Under the pieces are notes generated by a model. That model searched no databases, was not told where the DNA came from, and was given only the letters and a program-made list of their open reading frames with translations. From Pseudoclavibacter sp. CFCC 11306 (lineage in GTDB: Bacteria > Actinomycetota > Actinomycetes > Actinomycetales > Microbacteriaceae), in the NCBI RefSeq assembly GCF_008831235.1, contig NZ_WBKF01000003.1:1-64000 (forward strand): a DNA stretch of 64,000 nucleotides, written 5' to 3'. Position numbers and translations under genes: made by a program. Positions 38,634 through 47,485 of the stretch are shown one piece after another (the stretch's first letter is position 1; each line of letters opens with the position of its first letter).

Positions 38634-39266
38634 CTAGCTTGCTGGGGCCACCACAGTCAGCAGGCCGTCATCCAGCGGGAGCAGCGATGATCGAATCTGG
38701 TCTCGCTTGCCGATCTCTTCGATGAGATCTCGCAGCCCAGTCGTCTCGGCATCCCGGGCCGCTGGATCGGCCACTCGGCCATGAGCCAGTGCGTGGGCCA
38801 GGACGATGAGCCCACCCGGTCGTGCCAGCCGCAGTCCGTGTGCGACATAGGCGGGCGCCGAAGCGATGTCGGCGTCGATGAACACCAGATCGTACGAACG
38901 GTCGGCAAGTCGTTCCAGCACTCCTGATGCACGCCCCAGAATGGCGCGCACATGCGACCCTGGCAGGGCTGCCTGAGCGAACGAGCGTTTGGCCGACTGC
39001 TGGTAGTCGACCTCTGACTCAATCGTGGTCAGCGTAGCCTCTGGCGCGCCCTTCAGCAGCCACAGACCGCTGACACCTGTTCCAGTGCCCACTTCGACGA
39101 TGTTGCGGGCGTCTACAGCACCGCTGAGCAGTGCAAGCTGTGCGCCGACGATCGGTGAGACCGCCTCGACATTCCACTCGAGCGCCGCAGCTCGGGCGCG
39201 TTCGATCGTCTCAGGCTCGGTCTGGTATTCGGCCGTGTACCTGGCGATGTTCGCCGCTGATGTCAT
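38634..39266 (-). CDS. Class I SAM-dependent O-methyltransferase
   Basis: 210 residues of the methyltransf_3 (catechol-type) family. Motif I is IVEVGTGTGVSGLWLLKGA (about 55-73), and the metal-binding aspartate is in YDLVFIDADI (about 123-132). The homologue in mycobacteria (Rv1220c) stands divergent from sigE; here tatB is next instead. Start fixed by AGGAGG at seven bases. An in-frame ATG 102 bases upstream lacks a site and adds no conserved residues. Natural substrate unknown. Confidence 0.85.
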   Translation of the reverse strand: MTSAANIARYTAEYQTEPETIERARAAALEWNVEAVSPIVGAQLALLSGAVDARNIVEVGTGTGVSGLWLLKGAPEATLTTIESEVDYQQSAKRSFAQAALPGSHVRAILGRASGVLERLADRSYDLVFIDADIASAPAYVAHGLRLARPGGLIVLAHALAHGRVADPAARDAETTGLRDLIEEIGKRDQIRSSLLPLDDGLLTVVAPAS

Positions 39267-39302
39267 GGCAACCTCCTGCTGCAAGCATAGGAACAACTCG
39301 GC

Positions 39303-39308
39303 TACTGT
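39303..39308 (+). promoter_or_regulatory. -10 element for tatB (leaderless)
   Basis: TACTGT seven bases before the GTG at 39316, with no ribosome binding site. This supports the GTG start. Confidence 0.4.
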
Positions 39309-39315
39309 AATACCT

Positions 39316-39714
39316 GTGGGAATGAGTTTCGAGAAAATCCTCTTGGTAGCGGTGGTTGCTGCGCTCATTCTCGGCCCGGCGAATCTGCCTCGCTACGCAG
39401 AGATGCTCGGTCGTGGCACGCGCAAGGTCAAAGAGTTTCTCGAGAGTTCCAAGCAGCGTGTCAAAGACGAGACCGACGGCGCCATCGACGACCTTGACTG
39501 GAAGAAGCTCGACCCACGCCAGTACGATCCACGTCGCATCATCGCCGAGGCCCTGCAGGATGATCCGCCCATCAGAACCGCCGCAGGCGCAGCCGGAGCG
39601 GCGACCGAGGCCATCGCATCCACCGCACTCACAGCCACCGCGCTCGTCGCGAGCGAGCGAGCCGAACGCGAGCGCAATCAGCGACCGGCACCGTTCGACA
39701 ACGACGCGACCTGA
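39316..39714 (+). CDS. tatB: TatB-like twin-arginine translocase component
   Basis: 132 residues. One N-terminal membrane helix (about 5-22, ILLVAVVAALILGP) with the GPxxLP hinge, then an amphipathic helix (PRYAEMLGRGTRKVKEFLESSK) and a charged tail with an alanine-rich end. This is the TatA/B fold; the longer tail and the position beside mrp point to TatB. Start either GTG at 39316 (leaderless spacing) or ATG at 39322. It would serve Tat substrates such as the EfeB peroxidase encoded further on. Confidence 0.82.
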   Translation: MGMSFEKILLVAVVAALILGPANLPRYAEMLGRGTRKVKEFLESSKQRVKDETDGAIDDLDWKKLDPRQYDPRRIIAEALQDDPPIRTAAGAAGAATEAIASTALTATALVASERAERERNQRPAPFDNDAT

Positions 39715-39818
39715 TCACGCAATTCAGTGGTCGGCGTGCATGCTGATCACACTGCGCACTGGCCATTCGTCGTGCCAGAAGAGATGCCCTGTCCCGTGCG
39801 CACAGAATCACGCCCTCG

Positions 39819-40946
39819 TCATCCGACGCTGAGCGGCAGCTGCCGACCCTGCAGGCCGCGAGGTCGCTCGACGAGCCTGGTTGCCAGGGCGTGCAGAGCC
39901 TGAGCCGCCGGGTCTTCCGGAGCCGTCAGCACGACCGGCTGCCCGATGTCGGCGCCGGCACGCACCGGAATGCTCATCGGAATCTGCCCCAGCAGCGGCA
40001 CGGGGCGTTCGAGATCTTGACTGAGCTCGTCGGCGGCACGCCGACCCCCGCCCGAGCCGAAGACCTCGATGCGCTCATCGCCCTGCTGCAGCCACGACAT
40101 GTTCTCGACGACGCCAGCCACTTTCTGTCCCAGCTGTCCAGCGAGCAGTCCGGCTCGCACGGCGACCTCGGAGGCGGCCTCTTGGGGCGTGGTCACGACG
40201 ACCACCTCGGCGTTTGGCAGCAGCTGCCCGGCCGTCAACGCGACGTCGCCGGTGCCCGGCGGCAGGTCGAGCAGCAGCACGTCGAGATCGCCGAAGTGCA
40301 CGTCGGTCAGAAACTGCTGAAGCGTGCGCTGCAGCATCGGTCCACGCCACGAGACGGCTTTGCCCGCCCCCACGAACATGCCGATCGAGATCGCCTTCAC
40401 CCCATGGCCGATCGGCGGCAGCATCAGCTCGTCGAGCTTGGTCGGGCCGGTCGTTATGCCGAGCTGGCCGGGAATCGAGAATCCGTAGACGTCAGCGTCG
40501 AGCACCCCGACGTCGAGCCCCCGAGCCGCAAGGTCGGCCGCAAGGTTGGCGGTGATGGTCGACTTGCCGACGCCTCCCTTGCCGCTGGTGACCGCGATGA
40601 CCCGGGTGAGGGTGCCTTCGCCGAAGGGATTGCCGCGGTGCCCCTGCCGCAATGAGGCGAGCAGCGCCCGCCGCTGCTCGTCGCTCATGACTTCGAGGGT
40701 GACTTTGGCGTTGCCTGCGCCCACGACGCTTTCGAGCGCTTCGATGACGTCATGCTCGATGCGCTGCGAGGCCGGGCAACCCGTGATCGTGAGCCGCACC
40801 AGCGCTTCAGCGCGACCGTCGACGAGCGTCGCCTGCTCGATCATGCCCAGGTCGACGAGCGGCCGACGAAGCTCTGGATCGTGCACGCGCGAAAGCGCTG
40901 CCTCCAAAGCAGGGTCGATGCGCTTCGACGTCTGATCGGGCAGCAT
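39819..40946 (-). CDS. mrp: Mrp/NBP35-type Fe-S carrier ATPase
   Basis: Iron-sulfur cluster carrier or scaffold ATPase of 375 residues. A MIP18-like (DUF59) domain at about 12-88 contains the DLGMIEQ stretch. The P-loop domain follows with the deviant Walker A SGKGGVGKST (about 116-125) and LLLDLPPGTGD (about 224-234). The CxxC seen in some Mrp proteins near the C terminus is not evident, so how it holds a cluster is unclear. It overlaps the DUF1003 gene (ATGA). Confidence 0.9.
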   Translation of the reverse strand: MLPDQTSKRIDPALEAALSRVHDPELRRPLVDLGMIEQATLVDGRAEALVRLTITGCPASQRIEHDVIEALESVVGAGNAKVTLEVMSDEQRRALLASLRQGHRGNPFGEGTLTRVIAVTSGKGGVGKSTITANLAADLAARGLDVGVLDADVYGFSIPGQLGITTGPTKLDELMLPPIGHGVKAISIGMFVGAGKAVSWRGPMLQRTLQQFLTDVHFGDLDVLLLDLPPGTGDVALTAGQLLPNAEVVVVTTPQEAASEVAVRAGLLAGQLGQKVAGVVENMSWLQQGDERIEVFGSGGGRRAADELSQDLERPVPLLGQIPMSIPVRAGADIGQPVVLTAPEDPAAQALHALATRLVERPRGLQGRQLPLSVG

Positions 40947-41611
40947 CAGCGCTGTTCCTGCGCCTGCCCGTCGACCGCCTGGTTCAGAGGTGCGGCCGTC
41001 GCTGCGTGACCGTCGCGGTGAGCACCGACGGATGCCTCAGCGGCCGATGAGGCGATGCCCTCGCCCGCCTGTCGCGGTGTCATCTCGCCGCGCAGCTCCT
41101 GGATGGTGGCAGTCAGATCTTCGAGCTGCTCGCGCAGCTCATCACGCACGAACCGCTCGCTGGCGAGCTCGCTGACGGCAAGACGCAGCGCAACCACCTC
41201 ACGAGCCAGATACTCGGTGTCGGCCAGGTTGCGCTCCGCGCGCTGGCGATCCTGCTCGATCTGCACACGGTCGCGATCGTCCTGTCGGTTCTGCGCCAGA
41301 AGCAGCAGCGGAGCCGAGTACGAGGCCTGCAGACTCAGCACCAGCGTCAGGGCGATGTACCCCATCGCCGCCGAGTCGAAGCGCAGGTCTTCGGGGCCGA
41401 TCGTGTTCCAAGTGATCCAAAGGATGATGAACACGCTCATACCGAGCAGGAAGGCTGGCGTGCCCATCGCACGCGCGAACGATTCAGTGAACCGGCCGAA
41501 GGTGTCGGCGCTGCCGAACTCGACAGGATCCTTGCGCTTCCACAGTCGCACGCGACGTGCCTGTGGTGCGTTCAGCAGTCCGTGATCACTGCTCGGCTGT
41601 TTCGCCATCAT
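40946..41611 (-). CDS. DUF1003 membrane protein
   Basis: 221 residues. Two membrane helices (about 53-72 TPAFLLGMSVFIILWITWN and 83-105 AAMGYIALTLVLSLQASYSAPLL) are followed by NRQDDRDRVQIEQDRQ and a long coiled coil (about 110-180). This is DUF1003, function unknown. The start lies inside the 3' end of the CBS-domain gene by 26 bases and the stop overlaps mrp, so the three genes form one unit. Confidence 0.87.
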   Translation of the reverse strand: MMAKQPSSDHGLLNAPQARRVRLWKRKDPVEFGSADTFGRFTESFARAMGTPAFLLGMSVFIILWITWNTIGPEDLRFDSAAMGYIALTLVLSLQASYSAPLLLLAQNRQDDRDRVQIEQDRQRAERNLADTEYLAREVVALRLAVSELASERFVRDELREQLEDLTATIQELRGEMTPRQAGEGIASSAAEASVGAHRDGHAATAAPLNQAVDGQAQEQR

Positions 41612-42854
41612 CGTTCACCTCCCCGACTCGGTGCCGCCAGTCTTCAGGCAGCAGGTTGTCCAGTACGTCGTCAACAGTCACCACGCCGAGCAGGCGTCGG
41701 TTGCCGTCGACGACGGGAATCGACGTCAGATTGTACGCGGCAAGATTTCGCGCGACCTCAAGTGCCGACGTCTCAGGGGACATCGGCTCGATGTCGTCGT
41801 CGACCAGGGTGCCGAGACGCTCATGCGGAGGATACCGCAGCATCCGCTGAAAGTGCACCATGCCGATGTAGCGACCCGTCGGCGCCTCGTAGGGCGGCAG
41901 CGTGACCCAGATCGCGGCCGCCAGAGCGGGTGCGATCTCATGTCGGCGGATCAGTGCCAGCCCCTCGGCCACAGTCGTGTCGGCAGAGCAGATCACCGGC
42001 TCGGTGGTCATCAGACCACCGGCGGTGTCGGGGGCGTAGCGCAGCAGCATACGCACGTCAGAGGCCTCTTCGGGCTCCATCAGCTGCAGCAGCTTCTCTT
42101 TGCGCTCTGGAGCGATCTCGGCGACGAGGTCGGCGGCGTCGTCAGGCTGCATGTGGTCGAGCACCTCGGCGAAACGAATGTCATCGATGGTGCGCACGAG
42201 TTCGGCCTGGTCGTTGCGACCAAGCTCTTCGAGCGCGTCGGCGAGACGTTCGTTCGACAGGTTCTCGATGACCTCTTCACGCCGACGGTCGGGCAGCTCC
42301 ATCAGCGAGCTCGCCAGGTCTGGGGCCTGCAGCTCCTGGAACGAGGCGAGCAGGTGGGTGGTGTCCTGCTCGACGCCCTCACGGTGGATCTCTTCGGTCT
42401 CATCCCAAGGCACGAGCACGGTCTCGCCACGCGAGAACGGCGATGCGTTCGTCTTCGGCTTGCGCATGAAGGCGTCGGCGATCACCCACTCACCCGTGCT
42501 CAGCTTCTCGATGCTGACGTCTTCGATGCGTCCGGTCTGCTGCGAATCGCGCAGGCGCACGGTTCGGCCGAAGATCTCAGCGAGGATGCGCGTCTCACCG
42601 GCGCGCTGCTCGAAGCGGCGCAGGTTGATCAGCCCAGTGGTGATGATGGCCCCGGAGACGATGCCGGTGACCCGAGCGATTCGCAGGAAGACTCGTCTGC
42701 GCCCGGGAACCTCGACCAACAGGCCGACGACCACAGGAGGCCCCACGGTGCGATAGGTGACGACCACGTCACGTGTGCGGCCCACTCGGTCACCGGCAGG
42801 GTCGAACACCCCGCTGCCGATGATGCGGGAGACAAAGATCTTGGGTGACGTCAC
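41586..42854 (-). CDS. CBS / MgtE N-terminal domain protein without membrane channel
   Basis: 422 residues. A PRC-barrel-like N-terminal half (about 1-155) precedes an MgtE_N superhelical domain (about 180-280, LADALEELGRNDQAELVRTI and LDHMQPDDAADLVAEI). A CBS pair (about 285-405, MTTEPVICSADTTVAEG and LTSIPVVDGNRRLLGVVTVDDVL) ends the protein. These are the cytoplasmic magnesium-sensing parts of MgtE, but the five-helix pore is absent. The mycobacterial relative stands beside the same DUF1003 and mrp neighbours. GTG start chosen; the earlier frame enters the promoter of the divergent gene. Confidence 0.82.
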   Translation of the reverse strand: MTSPKIFVSRIIGSGVFDPAGDRVGRTRDVVVTYRTVGPPVVVGLLVEVPGRRRVFLRIARVTGIVSGAIITTGLINLRRFEQRAGETRILAEIFGRTVRLRDSQQTGRIEDVSIEKLSTGEWVIADAFMRKPKTNASPFSRGETVLVPWDETEEIHREGVEQDTTHLLASFQELQAPDLASSLMELPDRRREEVIENLSNERLADALEELGRNDQAELVRTIDDIRFAEVLDHMQPDDAADLVAEIAPERKEKLLQLMEPEEASDVRMLLRYAPDTAGGLMTTEPVICSADTTVAEGLALIRRHEIAPALAAAIWVTLPPYEAPTGRYIGMVHFQRMLRYPPHERLGTLVDDDIEPMSPETSALEVARNLAAYNLTSIPVVDGNRRLLGVVTVDDVLDNLLPEDWRHRVGEVNDDGETAEQ

Positions 42855-42907
42855 ACGCAAATGGTACGCCGTGCACCCAGCCCAGTGCGACAATCCGGCG
42901 TGAGTGC

Positions 42908-42913
42908 GACAAT
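42908..42913 (+). promoter_or_regulatory. -10 element for the general-stress gene (leaderless)
   Basis: GACAAT six bases before the ATG. The decamer GTGCGACAAT occurs twice 18 bases apart (near 42886 and 42904), so the promoter carries a direct repeat. Confidence 0.4.
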
Positions 42914-42919
42914 GAGGTC

Positions 42920-43450
42920 ATGGGCAATGGACTAAATTCTGCCGGGCAGACCAACCCGCACATGTTTCCGACGCTTCCGACTGGCACGACCGTCGCGGAG
43001 TACAAGACGTATCGCGAAGCGGTCGCCGCCGTCGACCAGCTGGTCGAGAAAGAGTTCCCCGTCGAGAAGGTGAGCGTCGTGGGCAACGACCTGCACAGCA
43101 TCGAGCGCATCACCACCGGACTGAGCTACCCGAAGGCGGCTCTCAGCGGGCTGGTCAGCGGGTTGTGGTTCGGCTTGTTCCTCGGACTGATCATGCTGAT
43201 CTGGACGCCGAACAACGGGATGAACTACCTCTTCGCCGCTCTCGCACTGGGCGCCGGGTTCGGCATCATCTCGGGCATCGTGACGTATGCGCTGACCCGC
43301 CGCTACAAGAACTACCAGTCGACCACCGCGGTCGTGGCGAGCGCGTATGCGGTGGTCACCGATCCGTCGGTCGCCGGGCAGGCCCAGCGCATCCTCGGTA
43401 CCACGCCGTCGCTCGGGGATCCGACCCCGCCGCGCGCACCGCAGATCTGA
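42920..43450 (+). CDS. General-stress-protein-17M-like membrane protein
   Basis: 176 residues. The N-terminal domain (about 24-72) has TTVAEYKTYREAVAAVDQLVEKEFPVEKVSVVGNDL, the GSP17M/YflT fold. Two glycine-rich membrane helices follow (about 78-98 and 107-128). Function unknown. Divergent from the CBS/MgtE_N gene; a similar pairing occurs in mycobacteria. Confidence 0.8.
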   Translation: MGNGLNSAGQTNPHMFPTLPTGTTVAEYKTYREAVAAVDQLVEKEFPVEKVSVVGNDLHSIERITTGLSYPKAALSGLVSGLWFGLFLGLIMLIWTPNNGMNYLFAALALGAGFGIISGIVTYALTRRYKNYQSTTAVVASAYAVVTDPSVAGQAQRILGTTPSLGDPTPPRAPQI

Positions 43451-43528
43451 GCCGCGTGCCTCCCGCGCAGGAGTGAGACGAGAAGAATCCTGTCTGCACG
43501 CACGTGCGAGAGGCCGCCGCTCCGCCGA

Positions 43529-44992
43529 TCACTCCGACGTCTCGGGTGACGCGCACCACTCCTCGACCTCGTCGGCCGTGCGCGGGAAAGCGGCGGTCAG
43601 CGACTCCACGCCGTCGTCGGTCACGAGCACGTCGTCTTCGATGCGCACCCCGATGCCGCGAAAGTCCTCGGGAATCGTCAGGTCGTCGGCCTGGAAGTAC
43701 AGCCCCGGTTCGATCGTGAACACCATGCCGGGCTCGAGCAGAGCATCCTGATACATCTCACGACGGGCCTGGGCGCAGTCGTGCACGTCGAGCCCCAAAT
43801 GGTGGCTGGTGCCGTGCACCATGAATCGGCGATGCAGCTGCCATTCCGTGTCGAGCGTCTGCTCCAGCGGAATCGGCAGCAGCCCCCATTCGCTGGTCTT
43901 GCGAGCGATCACTTCGAGCGCAGCATTGTGCACGTCGCGAAAACGCACACCGGGACGAGCCACCGCGAACGCCGCATCGGCCGCCTCTCGCACCGCCTCG
44001 TACACCTCACGCTGTCGTGCGGAGAACCGCCCGGACACCGGAACCGTTCGAGTGACGTCGGCCGTATACAGGCTGTCGACCTCGACGCCCGCGTCGATCA
44101 GAATCAGCTGGCCGTCCTGCACCGCGCCGTCGTTGTCGGTCCAGTGCAGATAGCACGCGTGATCTCCCGCAGCAGCGATGGTGTCGTAGCCGACATCGTT
44201 GCCGAGCTCGCGAGCGCGCGCCCAGAACGTCCCTTCCACGACACGTTCGCCTCGCGGGTGCCCGCTGATCTCCGGCATCCGTCGCAGGATGTCGTCGAAA
44301 CCCGCCTTGGAGGCCGCGACCGCCTCGCGAATCTGCGCGATCTCCCAGCTGTCTTTGACCAGACGCAGTTCGCTCGCATCACGTTCGAGCAGGCTGTCGC
44401 CAGCGACGTCGTGACGCTCCCCCAAGTCGACGACCGCGGTGTCTGCATTCGCATCGACACCGGCGATCACGGAGACTGGGCCGCTGTGCGCTCCCAAGAC
44501 CGAAGGCAGTTGGCGGATGTCGGCCGTGCTGACGCCCAGTCGAGCCGCGATCTCGTCGAGACCGGGCCGCGGCCCGTTCCAGAACTCGCCGATGGCGGGG
44601 TCGGCATAGAACTCGTCGGTGTCTCGGCCGGCGGGTTTGCGGAAGAGCAGCACTGGCTCGCCATCGCTGTCGACCGGCGGCAGCACGAGCACGGCGCCCG
44701 GCACCGCGCCTGCTCCCCAACCCGTCAGATGGGTGAAGGCGCTGTGCGGCCGAAAGCGGAAGTCGGTGTCGTTGCTGCGCACTTTGACGTCGCCAGCGGG
44801 AACCACGAGTGTGTGTTCGGGAAGCATCGCATGCAGACGATCGCGACGATCCTCGGCGAACCTGGCCACGACGTCGGTGCCGGGAACCTGCGCCTCTCGA
44901 TCTGCCCAGCCCTGTGAGATGTAGGTGCGAAAGTGCTCGTTCTTCGGGGTGCGCGAGCGCGCCTCACCCGGCTTCTGTGCTGAATCGCTCAT
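43529..44992 (-). CDS. pepP: Xaa-Pro aminopeptidase
   Basis: Removes N-terminal residues before proline. M24B metallopeptidase of 487 residues. An AMP_N domain (about 35-190) precedes the pita-bread catalytic domain. Metal ligands are seen in LIDAGVEVDSLYTADVTRT, HGTSHHLGLDVHD (about 385-397) and IEPGLYF plus GVRIEDDVLV. Two metals inferred. Read alone; the PHP gene is divergent. Confidence 0.92.
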   Translation of the reverse strand: MSDSAQKPGEARSRTPKNEHFRTYISQGWADREAQVPGTDVVARFAEDRRDRLHAMLPEHTLVVPAGDVKVRSNDTDFRFRPHSAFTHLTGWGAGAVPGAVLVLPPVDSDGEPVLLFRKPAGRDTDEFYADPAIGEFWNGPRPGLDEIAARLGVSTADIRQLPSVLGAHSGPVSVIAGVDANADTAVVDLGERHDVAGDSLLERDASELRLVKDSWEIAQIREAVAASKAGFDDILRRMPEISGHPRGERVVEGTFWARARELGNDVGYDTIAAAGDHACYLHWTDNDGAVQDGQLILIDAGVEVDSLYTADVTRTVPVSGRFSARQREVYEAVREAADAAFAVARPGVRFRDVHNAALEVIARKTSEWGLLPIPLEQTLDTEWQLHRRFMVHGTSHHLGLDVHDCAQARREMYQDALLEPGMVFTIEPGLYFQADDLTIPEDFRGIGVRIEDDVLVTDDGVESLTAAFPRTADEVEEWCASPETSE

Positions 44993-45072
44993 GCTCTCAT
45001 TCTCGCACCGGTGTCAACAGGCGATCTCACACGCCGCAGAGGCACGTCGGCGATACGAGGCAGCGGCTCACG

Positions 45073-45078
45073 TACGAT
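45073..45078 (+). promoter_or_regulatory. -10 element for the PHP gene (leaderless)
   Basis: TACGAT six bases before the ATG at 45085, no ribosome binding site. Confidence 0.5.
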
Positions 45079-45084
45079 GACGAC

Positions 45085-45978
45085 ATGGCCCTCTCATTCA
45101 CTCGCATCGACCTGCACACCCATTCACGGGTGTCTGACGGCACGCAGTCGCCGACCGAGCTGATCGACGAGGCATCGGCTGCCGGCCTCGACTGCCTGGG
45201 ACTCACCGACCACGACAACACCGACGGCTGGGACGAAGCCGCCTGCGCCGCCGAGCAGGCGGGCATCGGCCTCGTGCGAGGCATGGAGCTGTCGACGATC
45301 ACCCGCAGCGGCTCGATGCACATGCTCGCCTACCTGTTCGACCCGACGAACCGGGCGCTCACCGAGCTGACCGCAGAGATTCGGGACTCCCGCGAGCACC
45401 GCGCCGAACGCATCGTCGCCCGGCTGGCCAAAGACTTCCCCGTCACCTGGGCCGACGTGCTCGCACAGTCAGGCGAGGCGAAGGCGATCGGTCGCCCGCA
45501 CATCGCCGACGCCCTAGTCGAACGCGGCATCGTCGCAGACCGCACCCAGGCTTTCGACCGAATGCTGCATCCGCGCGCCGGCTACTACGAGCCGTACTTC
45601 GCACCCGACCCGGTCGAGGCGATCACGCTGATTCGCGAGGCCGGCGGCGTTCCAGTGGTCGCGCATCCGGCGACGGTCGGGCGCGGCGCCGGGCCCGACG
45701 ACGACCTCATGCACCGGATGGCCGACGCCGGGCTCGGCGGTCTTGAGGTCTGGCACCGGCTCAATCCGCCGGAGTTCCGCGCACACCTCATGCAGGTCGC
45801 GCGCACCTATGACCTCATCGTCACCGGTTCGAGCGACTACCACGGTGCGGGCAAGCCGAACCGACTCGGCGAGAACCTGACGCCGCCCGATCAGCTCGAG
45901 CGCATCGTCGAGCAGGCGAACGGTGTGCCGGTGCTGCAGCCCCAGCGCCGAGCGACTCAGCCTTCGAAGAGCTCCTGA
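45085..45978 (+). CDS. PHP-domain phosphoesterase
   Basis: 297 residues. The metal-binding PHP motifs are DLHTHSRVSDG (about 9-19), LTDHDNTDGW (about 40-49), VVAHPATVGRG and a late SSDYHGAG. Relatives include 3',5'-nucleoside bisphosphate phosphatase and the RNase AM/TrpH-type exonucleases, either of which is a fair guess. Its last 22 bases overlap the 3' end of efeB on the other strand. Confidence 0.87.
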   Translation: MALSFTRIDLHTHSRVSDGTQSPTELIDEASAAGLDCLGLTDHDNTDGWDEAACAAEQAGIGLVRGMELSTITRSGSMHMLAYLFDPTNRALTELTAEIRDSREHRAERIVARLAKDFPVTWADVLAQSGEAKAIGRPHIADALVERGIVADRTQAFDRMLHPRAGYYEPYFAPDPVEAITLIREAGGVPVVAHPATVGRGAGPDDDLMHRMADAGLGGLEVWHRLNPPEFRAHLMQVARTYDLIVTGSSDYHGAGKPNRLGENLTPPDQLERIVEQANGVPVLQPQRRATQPSKSS

Positions 45979-47291
45979 CCGATGTAGCGCCCCTCTTTCG
46001 GCGAGGGCGGAATCGCGAAGATGCCCGACCCGATGTGCGAGATGTACTCGTTCAGCAGGTCTGACGCGCCGAGCCGCCGCTGCAGACGTGCGAAGTGCTC
46101 GGGGTCGTTCTGGTACGTGATGAACACGAGGCCGGCGTCGAGCTGCGCATGCGGGTTCAGCCCGTCGGTGTAGTTGTACGACCGCCGCAGCACCTTCACC
46201 CCGTCGTTGTTCTCGTGCGCCGCCAGCGCAATGTGCGAGGTCACATCGATGATGCGCTCCCCGTGGTCGTCGGTGGCGGCGAAGTCCGGGTCGTCGAACT
46301 CCTTCGACCCGGTCAGCGGAGCGCCCTCGCCCTTCGTGCGCCCGAAGATCGTCTGCTGATCGCCGATGCGGTCGGCGTCCCAAGTCTCGATGCTCATACG
46401 AATCTTGCGCACGACCTGATAGGTGCCTCCGGCGAACCAGTCCTGGCCGTCGCCGTCACTCCAGACGAACTTCTCGTAGTCGTCGTCGGTGGTGATGTTG
46501 CGCGTGCCGTCTTTGAACCCCATCAGGTTGCGCGGCGTCTGCTGCCCCGGCCCGGCCGACGCGCGCCCGAAGCCCATCTGCGTCCAGTGCGTCTCGACCA
46601 GCCCGCGCCCGATGCGCGCGAGGTTGCGCACCGCGTGGTACACGACCTGCGGGTCGTCGGCGCATGCCTGCACGCTGAGGTCGCCGCCGGTGAGCGCCGG
46701 GTCGAAGTTGTCGCTCGGCAGAGCCGGCAGATCGGCGAGCAGAGAGGGTCGCTTGTTCTCGAGCCCGAAGCGCCCGGGTGCGAACAGCGACGGGCCGAGC
46801 CCGATCGTGACGGTGAGGCTCGCCGGGGCCAGACCGTAGGCCTCGCCGGTGTCTTTGGGCACGCCCTGCTCGCTGGTCGGCTCGACCGACCCGACGGCGT
46901 CGCCCTTCTGCAGCAGGCCGGCTGCGGCCGTCCACCGTGCCAGCAGCGTCTGCAGCTGCTGCCTCGAAGTCGTCTTCACATTGAACGTCATGAACATCAG
47001 GTAGCGCTGCGGCGGCGTCTGCACGCCTGCCGGATGCGCCTGCCCGTAGAACGGCACCGAATCGTGCAGCTCGATGGTGTCTTTGCCGTCCTGGTTCGTC
47101 GTGGCCCAGGTGATGCCGCCTCCGGCGAGCGCACCTCCCACAACGCCGAGTCCGGTGCCGGTCAGCAGCGCACGGCGGCTCACTCCGGCTCGTGGCTTCG
47201 CCTCTTCGGCGGATGCCCCCGTCGCCTGCGTCTCAGCGCCTGCGTCGGGTGCGTGGCCGGGTTCGTGGCTCTCTGACTGTTTCTCTGACAT
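45957..47291 (-). CDS. efeB: EfeB Dyp-type heme peroxidase
   Basis: Periplasmic deferrochelatase/peroxidase partner of ferrous-iron uptake. 444 residues. A Tat signal is plain: SRRALLTGTGLGVVGGALAGGG at about 38-59 after a polar N region. Dyp family motifs include LMGFKDGTRNI (the GxxDG motif, with the catalytic aspartate) and a proximal histidine in the DVTSHIALAAHENN region. I start at MSEKQSESHE with GGGGAA upstream; a longer frame exists but adds arginine-rich residues. It lies 194 bases after efeO with a hairpin between. Confidence 0.93.
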   Translation of the reverse strand: MSEKQSESHEPGHAPDAGAETQATGASAEEAKPRAGVSRRALLTGTGLGVVGGALAGGGITWATTNQDGKDTIELHDSVPFYGQAHPAGVQTPPQRYLMFMTFNVKTTSRQQLQTLLARWTAAAGLLQKGDAVGSVEPTSEQGVPKDTGEAYGLAPASLTVTIGLGPSLFAPGRFGLENKRPSLLADLPALPSDNFDPALTGGDLSVQACADDPQVVYHAVRNLARIGRGLVETHWTQMGFGRASAGPGQQTPRNLMGFKDGTRNITTDDDYEKFVWSDGDGQDWFAGGTYQVVRKIRMSIETWDADRIGDQQTIFGRTKGEGAPLTGSKEFDDPDFAATDDHGERIIDVTSHIALAAHENNDGVKVLRRSYNYTDGLNPHAQLDAGLVFITYQNDPEHFARLQRRLGASDLLNEYISHIGSGIFAIPPSPKEGRYIGQELFEG

Positions 47292-47348
47292 CTGTCGTTC
47301 TTCCCCTGCTGCGATCTTGCGTGCTGCTGTACTGCCTGCCGCGCGAGA

Positions 47349-47379
47349 GCGGGGCGTCGGCTCAGTGCCGGCGCCCCGC
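47349..47379 (-). other. Hairpin between efeO and efeB
   Basis: GCGGGGCG pairs with CGCCCCGC, and the inner CGGC/GCCG adds to the stem around a short loop. It sits in the unusually long gap between two genes that are otherwise an operon, so it may reduce or stabilise read-through. Confidence 0.5.
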
Positions 47380-47485
47380 GTCATCGCGTACTCGATATCT
47401 TTCGGCCGTATGGCCGTCGTCATCTGTGCTCGAGCGACTCAGACGACGCTGTGCTCAGCGGTGCTGGTGCACCTCTGGCAGCAGA

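Noticed and set aside
43312-43751. Short frames downstream of the general-stress gene
   Set aside because: They are arginine-rich, overlap pepP or the stress gene, and lack a binding site.
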